Assembly (NCBI RefSeq): GCF_036885605.1
Contig: NZ_CP142523.1
Location: 558,001 to 622,000 of the forward strand
DNA length: 64,000 bases
Source of the DNA: Janthinobacterium sp. TB1-E2
GTDB lineage: Bacteria; Pseudomonadota; Gammaproteobacteria; Burkholderiales; Burkholderiaceae_D
Direction: 5' to 3'
Position 1 is the stretch's first letter, and every line of letters begins with the position of its first letter. This document shows positions 7,873-17,796 of this stretch, piece by piece. The translations under genes were made by a program, and so were the position numbers. The notes beneath the pieces were generated by a model. The model saw only the letters and a list, made by a program, of their open reading frames with translations, made no database searches and was not told the DNA's origin.

Positions 7873-9289
7873 ACGCCAGGGCCAGCGCGGGGCGATGCTG
7901 ATCGCCTTTTCCATCCTGCTCATCCTGGTGCTGGGTTTTATCGGCCTGGCGCTCGACGTGGGCCAGGTCATCGGCCGCAAGACGGAATTGCAGAACCTGG
8001 CCGACAACGCGGCGCTGGCGGCGGCTGCGGAACTGGTGGGCACGCCAGAAGGCTTGCTTGCTGCCGTGACGAAGGCCAAGAGCAGCGCGGCCGACAAGAG
8101 CGCATGGCGGCGCCGCATGCAGGGCGCCATCCTGTCGGACGCCAGCATCCGCTTCGCCAGCGTGCCCGACGCGCCCGCCAGCGAATGGCATGCGGCGGGC
8201 GCTGTGCCCGATGCGGCCACGGCGCTGTTCGTGCGCATCGATACGCAGGCCAATGAGCCGTCGCTGGGGCGGGTGGCGACGGCGTTCCTGGGCGCCTGGT
8301 CGCCGGCGCTACGCACGCTGGACACGGGCGCGCGCGCCGTGGCGGGACGTACCAGTCTGAACCTGACGCCGCTGGCCGTTTGCGCGCTGTCGGCCAGCGC
8401 GGCCAGTGCGCGTACGAATGCGGCGCTGCTGCCGGCCGTCGAGCTGCTGGAATATGGCTTTCGCCGCGGCGTGGCGTATAACCTGTTGAAACTCAATCCG
8501 AACGGCCCGGCGGCCGAACATTTCGTGCTCAATCCCCTGGGCCAGCCGGGTGTGGTGGGACCGTCGCTGCAGGTCGGCGAGACCAGCGTGCTGCCGTTTG
8601 TGTGCAGCGGCACGGTGCTGTACCCGCGCATCGGCAGCGCGCAAGTGCACGTGCACCGGCCGTTTCCCGCCACCTTGTGGCCGGCCTTCAACGCACGCTT
8701 CAACCTGCACGCGGGCAGCGGCTGCCATCCCGTCACGTCGCCGCCCGACACGAATATCCGCGCCTATCCGAATGCGGCCGCGAACTGGTGGATGACGAAC
8801 ACGCCTGACGCGCCGAGCGCCCTGAGCACCGGCAATCCGCTGCTGTCCGTGGCCGATCCGGAATCGAACGCGACGCCGCCCGCCGTCGGCAGTTACGGGC
8901 CGCTGTGGTCGTTTGGCAGGGCGGTCAAGTACAGCAGCGTGAAGCCGGCCGGCGGCTATCTGCCGTTTGCCACCAGCGACTGGCCCAAGCTGTATCCGGC
9001 CCTGCCCGCCGCGCCGGCCGCCAAGTCCGGCTATCCTGCCACGCCGCCCTACCAGACGCTTGGATTCCAGACGGCGCCGACCGGCAACACGGGCGTGGCG
9101 CAGCGGCGCCTGCTGCATATTCCCCTGCTGGCCTGCCCTCTGCCGGCAGGCAGCGACGTGCTGGCGCAAGTGCGCGGCATCGGCCGCTTCTTCATGACGG
9201 CGCCGGCTACCAATGGCGTGCTGAGCGCCGAATTTGACGGCCTGGCGGCCGAGGGCGCGCTGATGGGCCCCGCGGAGTTGCTGCAATGA
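7862..9289 (+). CDS. tadG: TadG-like pilus protein
   Basis: 475 residues. The N-terminus GQRGAMLIAFSILLILVLGF is a class III-like leader plus a hydrophobic helix, followed by ALDVGQVIGRKTELQNLADNAALAAAA, the hallmark of TadG/TadE proteins. The long C-terminal portion is predicted to be periplasmic and is Pro/Ala-rich with scattered Cys. TadG is a low-abundance envelope component needed for pilus biogenesis. It overlaps the genes on both sides, so it is translationally coupled. Confidence 0.85.
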   Translation: MANRRQGQRGAMLIAFSILLILVLGFIGLALDVGQVIGRKTELQNLADNAALAAAAELVGTPEGLLAAVTKAKSSAADKSAWRRRMQGAILSDASIRFASVPDAPASEWHAAGAVPDAATALFVRIDTQANEPSLGRVATAFLGAWSPALRTLDTGARAVAGRTSLNLTPLAVCALSASAASARTNAALLPAVELLEYGFRRGVAYNLLKLNPNGPAAEHFVLNPLGQPGVVGPSLQVGETSVLPFVCSGTVLYPRIGSAQVHVHRPFPATLWPAFNARFNLHAGSGCHPVTSPPDTNIRAYPNAAANWWMTNTPDAPSALSTGNPLLSVADPESNATPPAVGSYGPLWSFGRAVKYSSVKPAGGYLPFATSDWPKLYPALPAAPAAKSGYPATPPYQTLGFQTAPTGNTGVAQRRLLHIPLLACPLPAGSDVLAQVRGIGRFFMTAPATNGVLSAEFDGLAAEGALMGPAELLQ

Positions 9290-9768
9290 GGCCGCCCTGC
9301 CGCGCGCCACGCCGCCAGCATGGTGTCGCCGCCATCGAGCTGGCGCTGATCATGCTGTTTTTCATGGGCCTGTTGCCCTTCGTGCTGCTGTTCGGCCGCG
9401 CTCTGCTGGTGTACACGGCCCTGCAGAAAAGTACGCACGATGCGGCGCGCTACCTGGCGACCATGCCGCTGTCGCAGATGGCCAGTATCGGCACGGCGAC
9501 CCAGGGCGTCGCATTTTCGCGCCAGATGGTGGTCGAGGCGATGGCGGAAAGCTGGCCCACGATGGAGTCCGTCCGGGTCAGCGTGGACTGTACCTATGCC
9601 GACGATTCCTACAACTGCGGCAATTACGCGACGCCGCCGCAGCAGGTGCATATCAAGGTGTCGGTGGACATGCCCATCGTCTTCTTGCCCGACCTGACGC
9701 GCGCGTGGCTGCCGCAGCTGGCGCCTATCCCCTTGCGTTCCAACGCGACATTGCGCTATGTCAATTAA
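9286..9768 (+). CDS. tadE: TadE-like pseudopilin
   Basis: 160 residues. QHGVAAIELALIMLFFMGLLPF gives the prepilin-like site with Glu at +5 and a hydrophobic helix, followed by ALQKSTHDAARYLA, a TadE pattern. Processed by CpaA. A Cys pair (VDCTYADDSYNCG) may form a disulfide in the periplasm. Starts in an ATGA overlap with tadG. Confidence 0.85.
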   Translation: MRPPCRAPRRQHGVAAIELALIMLFFMGLLPFVLLFGRALLVYTALQKSTHDAARYLATMPLSQMASIGTATQGVAFSRQMVVEAMAESWPTMESVRVSVDCTYADDSYNCGNYATPPQQVHIKVSVDMPIVFLPDLTRAWLPQLAPIPLRSNATLRYVN

Positions 9769-10366
9769 CCTGCGCCTGCGCCGCCAGCGCCAGGGCGGCG
9801 TATTTGCCGTCGAATTCGCCATGCTGGCGCTGTTGTTCCTGCTCTTCCTGTTCGCCATGCTGGAATTGGCGCGCGCCGTGTACCTATGGAATATGGTGCA
9901 CGAGATTACCCGGCGTGCCGCGCGCGGCGCGGCCGTCACCGATTTCAGCAATGCAAGCGCGCTGCAGGCCGTACGCGCGCACGCCGTGCTGCGCGCCGCG
10001 CCGGGTGTGCTGCCGCTGGGCGGTGGTATCAACGACGCGTATGTGCGCATCGATTATCTGTCGCAGTCGAGCAGCGGCGCCGCGCTGGCGGCCGTGCCGG
10101 TGACGGTATTGCCGGGCTGCCCGCAACGCAACCGCATCAATTGCCTGGACGACCCGCATGGCGCCAGCTGCATCCGTTTCGTGCGCGCACGCCTGTGCGT
10201 GCCTGGCGACGGCGGGCGTTGCGAGAGCGTGCCATACCGGCCCATCCTGCCGCTGCTGAACGTGATGTTTCCCTCCGGAGCAGGCGCCGTGCGCCTGCCC
10301 AACGGCGCCACCATGGCGGTGGCCGAGTCGTTGGGCTATCCGGACAATCCCGGTTTTTGTCCCTGA
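9758..10366 (+). CDS. tadF: TadE/TadF-like pseudopilin
   Basis: 202 residues with a leader ending RQRQGG, then VFAVEFAMLALLFLLFLFAM with the +5 Glu and a hydrophobic helix, and NMVHEITRRAARGAAV, where TadE-like proteins carry a conserved Arg/Ala helix. Four Cys in the C-terminal half suggest periplasmic disulfides. It overlaps tadE by 11 bp. Whether it is TadF proper or a second TadE paralogue cannot be decided by eye. Confidence 0.8.
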   Translation: MSINLRLRRQRQGGVFAVEFAMLALLFLLFLFAMLELARAVYLWNMVHEITRRAARGAAVTDFSNASALQAVRAHAVLRAAPGVLPLGGGINDAYVRIDYLSQSSSGAALAAVPVTVLPGCPQRNRINCLDDPHGASCIRFVRARLCVPGDGGRCESVPYRPILPLLNVMFPSGAGAVRLPNGATMAVAESLGYPDNPGFCP

Positions 10367-10421
10367 GCGCCACTTGACGGCGCAGCCGAATGTGTAGACC
10401 TGAAAGAAGCGAGGAAGTGCG

Positions 10422-11591
10422 ATGAAAGCCTTGATGATTAGCCGCGACGCCAGCTTGCACGATGAAATTGCCGCGCAGGGGGCGGCCCGCATGCCCGTGC
10501 TGCGCCTGCTGGAACGGCGCAGCGGCCTGCGCGACGCCGTCGAACGCATGCTGCCGGAAGCGCCGGAACTGGTGATTGTCGACGCCAGCGGCATCGATGC
10601 CGATGAAGCCGACCTGCTCGAGCGCCTGGCGCGCCAGTATCCGCTGGCCGTGCTGATGCTGCTCACGCGCGGCCAGCAGCAGGATGTGCTGATACGCGCC
10701 ATGCGCGCCGGCATGCGCGAAGTGCTGCAGCTGCCGCTGGTGCACAAGGCCTTTCACGAGGCGATGGACAGGGTCGATATCCAGGCCGGCGTGACGCAGA
10801 TGCGCGACGGTAAAGTCCTCGCCTTCATCTCGTGCAAGGGCGGCAGCGGCGCCACCTTCCTGTCGACGAATTTTTCCTATGCGCTGGCCAGCCTGGCCGG
10901 CTGCAAGGTGCTGCTGATCGACCTGCACGGCCAGTTCGGCGACGCCACCTTGTACGTGTCGGACCAGAAGCCGGCCATGACCCTGTCCGACATCTGCGCG
11001 CAGATCGCGCGCATGGACGGCGCCTTCCTTGCCTCGTGCCTGGTGCACGTGACGCCGAACTTCGGCGTGCTGGCGGCGGCCGACGACCCTTCGCACAAGG
11101 TCGACATGCAGCCCGAGCACATGGACCGCATCCTTGCCGTGGCGCGCCAGCACTACGACTACATCGTGCTCGACGTGGGGCGCCAGATCGATGCGCTGTC
11201 GCTGCGCGCGCTCGACAACGCCGACGCCATCTATCCGGTGCTGCAGCTGGCCTTGCCCGATATCCGCGACGGGCGCCGCCTGCTCGACATTTTCCGTTCG
11301 CTCGGCTATCCGGGCGAGCGCCTGCGCCTGATCGTCAACCGCTATGAGAAGGGCGGTCGGCTGCGCTTGGCGGACCTGGAACAGGCGCTGGGCGCGGAAG
11401 TGGTGCACACGGTGCCCAACGATTACATCGCCGCCACAGACTCCGTCAACCAGGGCATTCCGCTGCTGCAGCTGTCGCGCACCAGCGCCGTGGCGCGCAG
11501 CCTGGCCGAACTGGTGGAACTGGTGACGGCGCGCCGCGTGACGGAAAGCCGCGGCCTGTTCGACCGCTTGTTCAGCCGTAGCGAGGCTTGA
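10422..11591 (+). CDS. cpaE: CpaE/TadZ, MinD-type polar localisation ATPase
   Basis: 389 residues. The first ~125 form a receiver-like pseudo domain (LVIVDASGIDADEADLL, MREVLQLP). The rest is a ParA/MinD P-loop domain with the deviant Walker A CKGGSGATFLS near residue 138, VLLIDLHGQFGDATLY, and YIVLDVGRQ. TadZ proteins place the pilus machine at a cell pole. A GAGGAAG ribosome site precedes the start. The gene lies between the pseudopilins and cpaF. Confidence 0.88.
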   Translation: MKALMISRDASLHDEIAAQGAARMPVLRLLERRSGLRDAVERMLPEAPELVIVDASGIDADEADLLERLARQYPLAVLMLLTRGQQQDVLIRAMRAGMREVLQLPLVHKAFHEAMDRVDIQAGVTQMRDGKVLAFISCKGGSGATFLSTNFSYALASLAGCKVLLIDLHGQFGDATLYVSDQKPAMTLSDICAQIARMDGAFLASCLVHVTPNFGVLAAADDPSHKVDMQPEHMDRILAVARQHYDYIVLDVGRQIDALSLRALDNADAIYPVLQLALPDIRDGRRLLDIFRSLGYPGERLRLIVNRYEKGGRLRLADLEQALGAEVVHTVPNDYIAATDSVNQGIPLLQLSRTSAVARSLAELVELVTARRVTESRGLFDRLFSRSEA

Positions 11592-11648
11592 CGCGGTCGC
11601 CGATGAACGATGTCAAGGCTCCCGCCGGGAGCCATCATGGGAGCCGAG

Positions 11649-12995
11649 ATGACTTTACGCGAACGCCTGGCGGCGAATGAAACGGTGCGCCCCGCCACGA
11701 ATGGACAAGGCGCGCTGGCGCTGCACGCCTACCAGGAACTGAAAAAAACCATGCACCAGACGATACTCGACCGTATCGACCTGGAACGGTTAAAACGCCT
11801 GACGGCGGAGCAGTTCAAGCACGAACTGGCGCTGCTGGTGCAGCGCGTGATCGAGGAAGAGCGCATCGTGCTGAACCAGCATGAGCGGCATAGCCTGGTG
11901 CTCGACATCCAGCACGAGATGCTGGGCTTTGGCCCGCTGGAACCCCTGCTGGCCGATGCCAGCGTGTCAGACATCCTCGTCAATACCTGCGACAAGGTGT
12001 ATGTGGAACGGGGCGGGCGGCTGCAGTTGACGGACGTGACCTTCCACGACAATGCGCACCTGATGAAGATCATCGAAAAGATCGTCTCGCGCGTGGGACG
12101 GCGGGTCGACGAATCGAGCCCGATGGTCGACGCGCGCCTGCCTGACGGTTCGCGCGTGAACGCCATCATTCCGCCGCTGGCCGTCGATGGACCGATCCTG
12201 TCGATCCGGCGCTTTGCCGTGCAGCCGCTCACCATCGCCAACCTGCTCGATTACAAAAGCCTGACGCCGCCCATGGTGCAGGTGCTGCAGGCGCTGGGCC
12301 AGGCCAAGGTCAACATCCTGATCTCGGGCGGCACGGGCAGCGGCAAGACGACCTTGCTCAACGTGCTGTCCGGCTTCATTCCCGGCAGCGAACGCATCGT
12401 CACCATCGAAGATGCGGCCGAACTGGCGCTGCGCCAGCCGCACGTGGTGCGCCTGGAAACGCGCCCGCCGAATATCGAGGGCAAGGGCGAAGTGAGCCAG
12501 CGCGCGCTGGTGCGCAATGCGCTGCGCATGCGGCCCGACCGCATTATCCTGGGCGAGGTGCGCGGCGCCGAGGCGCTCGACATGCTGCAGGCGATGAACA
12601 CGGGCCATGAGGGTTCGCTGGCGACCATCCACTCGAACACGGCGCGCGACGCGCTGGCGCGGCTGGAAAACATGGTCGGCATGGCCAACGTGAACCTGAC
12701 GCCGCGCGCCACGCGCCAGCAGATCTGTTCGGCCGTGACGGTGGTGATGCAAGTGTCGCGCCTGACGGACGGCGCGCGCAAGCTGGTCAGCCTGCAGGAA
12801 GTGACGGGCATGGAAGGCGACATCATCGCCATGCATGAAATCTTCCGCTTCGAGCAGACGGGCGTCGATGCCGACGGCAAGGTGCAGGGCCACTTCTGCG
12901 CCACGGGCGTGCGGCCGCGCTTTACGGAACGGCTGCGCATGTTCGGCGCGCCCGTGCCAGACAGCGTGTTCGACCCCGACCGCATCTACGAGTAA
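11649..12995 (+). CDS. cpaF: CpaF/TadA, secretion ATPase powering Flp pilus assembly
   Basis: Hexameric type II/IV secretion ATPase. Visible motifs are [12 protein letters not shown] (Walker A, near residue 227), [12 protein letters not shown] (Asp box), [21 protein letters not shown] (Walker B) and [12 protein letters not shown] (His box), all intact. Three in-frame ATGs lie at 11610, 11637 and 11649. The last two each have GGGAG a few bases upstream; 11649 ([11 protein letters not shown]) best resembles family starts. It drives both extension and secretion of Flp. Confidence 0.92.
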   Translation: MTLRERLAANETVRPATNGQGALALHAYQELKKTMHQTILDRIDLERLKRLTAEQFKHELALLVQRVIEEERIVLNQHERHSLVLDIQHEMLGFGPLEPLLADASVSDILVNTCDKVYVERGGRLQLTDVTFHDNAHLMKIIEKIVSRVGRRVDESSPMVDARLPDGSRVNAIIPPLAVDGPILSIRRFAVQPLTIANLLDYKSLTPPMVQVLQALGQAKVNILISGGTGSGKTTLLNVLSGFIPGSERIVTIEDAAELALRQPHVVRLETRPPNIEGKGEVSQRALVRNALRMRPDRIILGEVRGAEALDMLQAMNTGHEGSLATIHSNTARDALARLENMVGMANVNLTPRATRQQICSAVTVVMQVSRLTDGARKLVSLQEVTGMEGDIIAMHEIFRFEQTGVDADGKVQGHFCATGVRPRFTERLRMFGAPVPDSVFDPDRIYE

Positions 12996-13005
12996 GGAGG
13001 GAACC

Positions 13006-13983
13006 ATGGACCTGGTCTTCTACGGCTTTGCCGTGCTGCTGTTCGCCGCCTGCATCCTGATGGTGGAGGGCGTTTGGCTGTGGTGGTCGGGCACGCACGG
13101 CAGCGCGGCGCGGCGCATCAACCGGCGCTTGCGGCTGATGGCGGCGCGCGGCGAGGGCGGCGGCGAGCGGGTCTCCATCCTCAAGCAGCGCCGCTATGCG
13201 CGTTCGCCCGGTCTCGAGCGCTGGCTGCGGCGCCTGCCGCAGGCGGCGCGGCTTGACCGCTTGCTGCTGCAATCGGGCTTGTCCTGGTCGGTGGCGCAGT
13301 TCCTGGGCGGCACCGGCGCCTTGCTGCTGGCGGCCTTGCTGCTGTTGGCGGCATGCTCCATGCCCATGCCCGGCGCCTTGCTGCTACTGTCCTGCGCCGT
13401 GAGCGCACCGTGTTTGTGCGTGCTGCGCGCGCGCGCGGCGCGGCTGAAAAAGATCGAGGCGCAACTGCCGGAAGCGGCCGATTTCCTGGCCCGCGCGTTG
13501 CGCGCCGGGCACTCGTTTTCGAACGTGCTGCAGATGGTCGGCGATGAACTCAATGAGCCGATCAGCGGCGAATTCAAGATGGCGCACGAAGAGATCAATT
13601 ACGGCGTGCCGATGAACGAGGCGCTGCAAAACCTGGCCGCGCGCATTCCGCTGACGGACTTGCGCTACCTCGTCATCGCCGTGCTGGTGCAGCGCGAATC
13701 GGGGGGGAATTTGGCCGAGGTGCTGGTCAGCATCGCGCGCATCATCCGCGCCCGGCTAAAGCTGCTGGGGCAGGTGCGCGTGCTGTCGGCCGAGGGACGC
13801 ATGTCGGCCTGGGTGCTGGGCCTGATGCCGGTGGTGATGATCGGCGTCATGGCGCTGGTCAACCCGCAATACATCCGCCTGCTGTGGACCGATCCCAGCG
13901 GCATCAAACTGCTGTGGTACGCGGCCGGCATGGTGGCGCTGGGCGTGGTCTGGATGCGCAATGTGATCCGCATCCGCATCTAA
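13006..13983 (+). CDS. tadB: TadB, inner-membrane platform protein
   Basis: 326 residues with a type II secretion F domain: PEAADFLARALRAGHSFSNVL, then ISGEFKMAHEEINYGVPMNEAL and DLRYLVIAVLVQRESGGNLAEVL. Membrane segments lie at the N-terminus, around residues 95-140 and at the C-terminus. TadB pairs with TadC and sits beneath the pilus with CpaF. AAGGAGGG precedes the ATG at 13006. Confidence 0.9.
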   Translation: MDLVFYGFAVLLFAACILMVEGVWLWWSGTHGSAARRINRRLRLMAARGEGGGERVSILKQRRYARSPGLERWLRRLPQAARLDRLLLQSGLSWSVAQFLGGTGALLLAALLLLAACSMPMPGALLLLSCAVSAPCLCVLRARAARLKKIEAQLPEAADFLARALRAGHSFSNVLQMVGDELNEPISGEFKMAHEEINYGVPMNEALQNLAARIPLTDLRYLVIAVLVQRESGGNLAEVLVSIARIIRARLKLLGQVRVLSAEGRMSAWVLGLMPVVMIGVMALVNPQYIRLLWTDPSGIKLLWYAAGMVALGVVWMRNVIRIRI

Positions 13984-13996
13984 AACAGGAGGTGCT

Positions 13997-14935
13997 ATGA
14001 GCGGTGCACAACTGCTGTTTCTCGTGATCGTCTTTGCCGTGGTGGTGGCGCTGGCCCTGCTGGCGTGGGTGATCTTCTTTCCTGGCACTTTGCGCCAGCG
14101 CCTGTTTGGCGCCACGGCGCCTGCCGCCAGCGAGGCGGTGGTGGAAAATGGCTGGGTGGAGAGGGTGGCGCGCGTGGCGCAGCCGTTCAGCAAGCTGTCG
14201 CTGCCGGAAGAGGGCTGGGAACGTTCGCCGCTGCGTACGCGCTTCATGAACGCGGGCTGGCGGCAAGCCAGCGCACCGGCCCTGTATTTTGCGGCGAAGA
14301 CCGTGCTGGCCCTGCTGTTTCCCACCGTGCTGGGCCTGTATGCGGCCAGCGCCATGGCGGCGCAGCTGCGCAGCGTGCTGCTGTTGCTGCTGTGCGTCAG
14401 CGCCACCATCGGCTATTACCTGCCCAACCTGGTGCTGGCTAGCACGGCCAAGCGGCGCCAGCGCGACATCTTTGAAAACATCCCCGACGCGCTCGACTTG
14501 CTGACCGTCTGCGTGGAAGCGGGCCTGAGCCTGGAGCGCGCGCTGGTGAAGGTGTCGGGCGAAATCCATATCAAGAGCGTGGTGTTGGCGCAGGAGTTGC
14601 AGCTGGTGCTGATGGAAATGCGCGCCGGCTTTTCCAAGGAAAAGGCGCTGCGCAACCTGGCCCTGCGCAGCGGCGTGGAAGACGTCGACACCCTGGTCGC
14701 CATGCTGATCCAATCGGAACGCTTCGGCACGAGCATGGGCGATTCGCTGCGCGTGCATTCGGAAAACCTGCGCGGCAAGCGCAGCTTGCTTGCAGAAGAG
14801 GCGGCAGCGAAGATCGCCCTGAAACTGCTGTTCCCGCTGATCTTTTGCGTCTTTCCCACCCTGATGCTGGTGCTCATGGGGCCGGCCGTGATCGAAGTCT
14901 ATCGCGTGCTCGTGCCGGCCATGGCCAGCCGCTGA
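13997..14935 (+). CDS. tadC: TadC, inner-membrane platform protein
   Basis: 312 residues, the second T2SS-F domain protein. It has an N-terminal membrane anchor, a membrane pair around residues 95-140, the F-domain motif DIFENIPDALDLLTVCVEAG, LSLERALVKVSGEI, SGVEDVDTLVAMLIQSERFG and a C-terminal membrane helix (LLFPLIFCVFPTLMLVLMGP). AGGAGG precedes the start. Partner of TadB. Confidence 0.9.
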   Translation: MSGAQLLFLVIVFAVVVALALLAWVIFFPGTLRQRLFGATAPAASEAVVENGWVERVARVAQPFSKLSLPEEGWERSPLRTRFMNAGWRQASAPALYFAAKTVLALLFPTVLGLYAASAMAAQLRSVLLLLLCVSATIGYYLPNLVLASTAKRRQRDIFENIPDALDLLTVCVEAGLSLERALVKVSGEIHIKSVVLAQELQLVLMEMRAGFSKEKALRNLALRSGVEDVDTLVAMLIQSERFGTSMGDSLRVHSENLRGKRSLLAEEAAAKIALKLLFPLIFCVFPTLMLVLMGPAVIEVYRVLVPAMASR

Positions 14936-14946
14936 AAGGAGTCACC

Positions 14947-16014
14947 ATGCGCTTGACGATTTCCCGCCTGGCCGCCACCTGCGCCTGCCTGGGCCTGGCC
15001 GCCTGTACCACGCAGCTGGCCCACGTGCCGGTGGCGGCGTGGCCCGACGCCGATGCCGCCTATTCGGCGGGGCGCCAGCATTTCGAGCGGGGCGACCTGC
15101 CTGCGGCGCAAACGGCCTATGAGCAGGCCCTGCGCCATGCGCCGCGCCACGTGAACGCGCGCAACGGCCTGGCCGTGCTGCATGCGCAGCGCGGCGAACA
15201 CGACGCGGCGATCGCCCATTGGCTGGCCTTGACGCAGGAGGCGGGCATGCCGCAGCCGCGGCAGGCCTATCTGTTCAGCAATCTCGGACATGCCTATTAT
15301 TTGAGCGGGCGCGATGCGCAAGCGTTGACTGCGCTGGAACAGGCCTGTCTGCTCGACCCGCTCAATGCGCTGACCTGGCGGCATCTGGCGCAGGTGCTCG
15401 AACGGCTGGGGCAGCACGAGCGCGCCGCCGTCATGCGGCACCAGGCGGCCAGCTTGCAGGAACACGATGTGCGGCGCGACATGGCCTTGTTGCGTGGCGA
15501 GGCGCCGCCGAAGCTTGTGCCCGAGCCTGTGCCGGATGCACCCGCCATGGCGCGCGTGGAGATCACGCAGAGCGATGGCATGGCCCGCCTGCGGCGCGTG
15601 CCGTCGGCCGTCGTGCGCAGCGTGCCCGCTGCCGCGTCGGTGTCTGTGGCGCTTGCACCGGCAGCCGGCGCGCCGCATCCGCGCCTGGAAATTGTCAACG
15701 GCAACGGCGTGCCTGGCTTGGCCGCCGCGCTGGCACGCAGCCTGGCTGGTGCGCCCGTGCAAGTGGTGCGCCTGGCCAATGAAACCAGCTTCCAGGTGGC
15801 GCGCACGCGCGTCGAATACCGGCCCGCGCAGGAACAGGCGGCGCGCCAGCTGGCCCGCCAGCTGGGCGCCCAAGTACAGACCCAGGCCGCCGACTGTCCC
15901 GCCAGCGAGCTGCGTCTGGTACTGGGGCGCGACCTCACCGATCCCGCCATGCTGCACCGCTATTATCTGCAGCAATTGAAACTGGCGCGCCGGGCGCTGG
16001 CACGGCTCGGTTAA
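14947..16014 (+). CDS. tadD: TadD-type TPR lipoprotein with a C-terminal LytR_C domain
   Basis: 355 residues. A lipoprotein signal has lipobox LAAC near residue 20. TPR repeats follow (AYSAGRQHFERGDLPAAQTA, AYEQALRHAPRHVNARNGL, YLFSNLGHAYYLSGRDAQAL). TadD lipoproteins help the secretin assemble. The last ~100 residues (RLEIVNGNGVPGLAAALARSL, VEYRPAQEQAARQLARQLG, LRLVLGRD) fit the LytR_C family, best known from cell-wall proteins; this fusion may bind envelope polymers. Last gene of the tad operon. Confidence 0.85.
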   Translation: MRLTISRLAATCACLGLAACTTQLAHVPVAAWPDADAAYSAGRQHFERGDLPAAQTAYEQALRHAPRHVNARNGLAVLHAQRGEHDAAIAHWLALTQEAGMPQPRQAYLFSNLGHAYYLSGRDAQALTALEQACLLDPLNALTWRHLAQVLERLGQHERAAVMRHQAASLQEHDVRRDMALLRGEAPPKLVPEPVPDAPAMARVEITQSDGMARLRRVPSAVVRSVPAAASVSVALAPAAGAPHPRLEIVNGNGVPGLAAALARSLAGAPVQVVRLANETSFQVARTRVEYRPAQEQAARQLARQLGAQVQTQAADCPASELRLVLGRDLTDPAMLHRYYLQQLKLARRALARLG

Positions 16015-16031
16015 AACATCGTTATCGGCAT

Positions 16032-16070
16032 AAAAAAACGCGGCGCCTTTTACGGGCGCCGCGTGTTTTT
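16032..16070. terminator. Bidirectional terminator between tadD and the PEP-CTERM gene
   Basis: A perfect 10-bp stem (16038-16047 with 16055-16064, ACGCGGCGCC type) has an A-run on its left and a T-run on its right. It can end transcription from both the tad operon and the convergent PEP-CTERM gene. Confidence 0.85.
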
Positions 16071-16081
16071 CATGCCGCGAA

Positions 16082-17071
16082 TTATTTCGGTTGGCGGCGG
16101 CGCGTAAAAGCCAGGGCTGCCAGTCCCGTACCAAGCAGGAACAGGGTGCCTGGCTCCGGTACTTGCAAAGGCTCGATGACGACGATGTCGGTACGCGTGG
16201 ACTTGGAAAAGTTCAAGGTGTAGCTGCCGGCGGGCAGGGCGAAATTCGACGTCAGGGAAAACATCGCAAAACCATTCGCAAAGGCGCGCGAGGTGGCCGG
16301 GTCGTTGGTGCCTGCCGTCATGTTCAGGCTGAAGGGATCGAGGCTGCCGACCGTATGGTTGCCATTGACGTCGCTGCCATTGCTGGCGTCGCCATCGGGC
16401 GCGAACTGGAAGATCACGCCATCGGCATTCGCGTTCGACAGGCAGCCCACGGGACTGGACGTATTGCACGAGATATTGAAGATATCCATGATCGATACGC
16501 TCGACTTGTCACCCATGGTCGTCACGCTGGTGCGCAGATCGCGCCGTCCCATGAAGTTGAAGGTGATGAAGCCGGCGCTCGACAGGGTCAGATTGACGGA
16601 GCCGGTGAGCGTGTCGCCAGCCGTGGCCGTGGCGGCGCCGACCGTGTTGCGCTGTGCTTCCGCAACGGCGCGCACGGTGGAGCCGCCATTGAGCATGTTG
16701 CCGAATGCGTGCGCATCGCCGCGTGCGAACTCCAGAGTGGAACTGGGGCTGGGCGCGTAGTTATTTTGCGGCAAGCCGCCGCAACCGCTGCCTGAACACA
16801 CTTGCAGCACATCGGCGTTGGCGGCCGGGCCTGTATTGACGGCGCGCGGATTGACGGCCACTCCGCCCTCGAAAAAGGCGCTGTCGCTGGCATTGCGATT
16901 GGCGCCGGCCAGCGACAGCGCGCCGGCGCTGGTGGTGATGCGGAAAGAGTTCAATTCGTTGACGGACAGGCCGTACGCGCCGGCCTGCGCCTGGCCGCTG
17001 GCCAGCAAGCTTGCCGCCGCCAGTGCGCCCAGCCAACCCAGGGTTTTGCTTCGTGTGTGATCGACGTTCAT
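16082..17071 (-). CDS. PEP-CTERM sorting domain protein
   Basis: 329-residue exported protein. It has a Sec signal peptide (LGWLGALAAASLLASGQAQA), a low-complexity Ser/Gly/Asn-rich middle, and a C-terminal VPEPGTLFLLGTGLAALAF helix followed by TRRRQPK. This is the PEP motif, membrane helix and basic tail recognised by exosortase. Such proteins are typical of exopolysaccharide-making Gram-negatives and serve in biofilm or floc formation; the exosortase gene is not in this window. It converges on the tad operon. Confidence 0.9.
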   Translation of the reverse strand: MNVDHTRSKTLGWLGALAAASLLASGQAQAGAYGLSVNELNSFRITTSAGALSLAGANRNASDSAFFEGGVAVNPRAVNTGPAANADVLQVCSGSGCGGLPQNNYAPSPSSTLEFARGDAHAFGNMLNGGSTVRAVAEAQRNTVGAATATAGDTLTGSVNLTLSSAGFITFNFMGRRDLRTSVTTMGDKSSVSIMDIFNISCNTSSPVGCLSNANADGVIFQFAPDGDASNGSDVNGNHTVGSLDPFSLNMTAGTNDPATSRAFANGFAMFSLTSNFALPAGSYTLNFSKSTRTDIVVIEPLQVPEPGTLFLLGTGLAALAFTRRRQPK

Positions 17072-17261
17072 CGCAGCCTCTTATCGTAGTCAGTCTCGGA
17101 AAATCCGGGGGAGAAAGAATCCAGAATGACCTGCCTGGATTCATCTCGTAGACAGTGATAAGCAGCTTGCGTGCCACACAAAAAAAGCATATTGAATCAA
17201 GGGCTTGCGCAAAGCGGACTGAGCCGACGGAAGCAAAGTGTAAGAAAGGCCGACGCCGCTT

Positions 17262-17636
17262 TCAGGTGCCCCGGTGATAGCCGAGGTGGCCACCCGAGTT
17301 GCGCGCGCAGCCGCAACCGATGCGGGCCACTTCCTCGTCTTCCGTCAGTTTCCAGTTGGTAATCGTCGTGTGCTGCCAGTCGATGTCGCTTTTCTTGACA
17401 GGCTTTACCGTCAGGGTGCGTGCTTCCGCATCCGTGTACTCCATCAATTCCTCGTCATCGGCGATGTCGAAATGGCGGTGGATCAGGGAAATGCCAAAAC
17501 GGTCGAGGGCGCCGTAGCGTTGCAGCACGTCGCGCAGTTCGCGAAAGCAGGCGAGGTCATCGGGCAGCAGCGGATTGACGGCGGAAATATCGGCGACGGG
17601 CTGCCATTGCATGGCGTGGATGTTCAGGCTGTGCAT
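17262..17636 (-). CDS. Conserved-looking protein with a Cys-rich C-terminus, unknown function
   Basis: 124 residues, not recognised. AGGAG lies just upstream of the ATG at 17636. The N-terminal part (PDDLACFRELRDVLQRYGALDRFGISLIHRHFDI) looks helical and the C-terminus has IGCGCARNSGGHLGYHRGT, whose Cys/His cluster could bind a metal. Codon use matches the GC-rich host genome, so it is probably a core gene. Confidence 0.65.
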   Translation of the reverse strand: MHSLNIHAMQWQPVADISAVNPLLPDDLACFRELRDVLQRYGALDRFGISLIHRHFDIADDEELMEYTDAEARTLTVKPVKKSDIDWQHTTITNWKLTEDEEVARIGCGCARNSGGHLGYHRGT

Positions 17637-17796
17637 GATAGGCTCCTGTGCCCCGTGATGGTAGGACCAGGCTGCCAGAGGGGCACTGGCAACCTGTCGA
17701 AACGTCTATCGTGGCCGCAAAGCCGATGCGGCGTTTGCGCCAGATCAAAGGTGCGGCACATCGCCTCGCGCCGATAATTGCCCGGTAAAATAGGCC

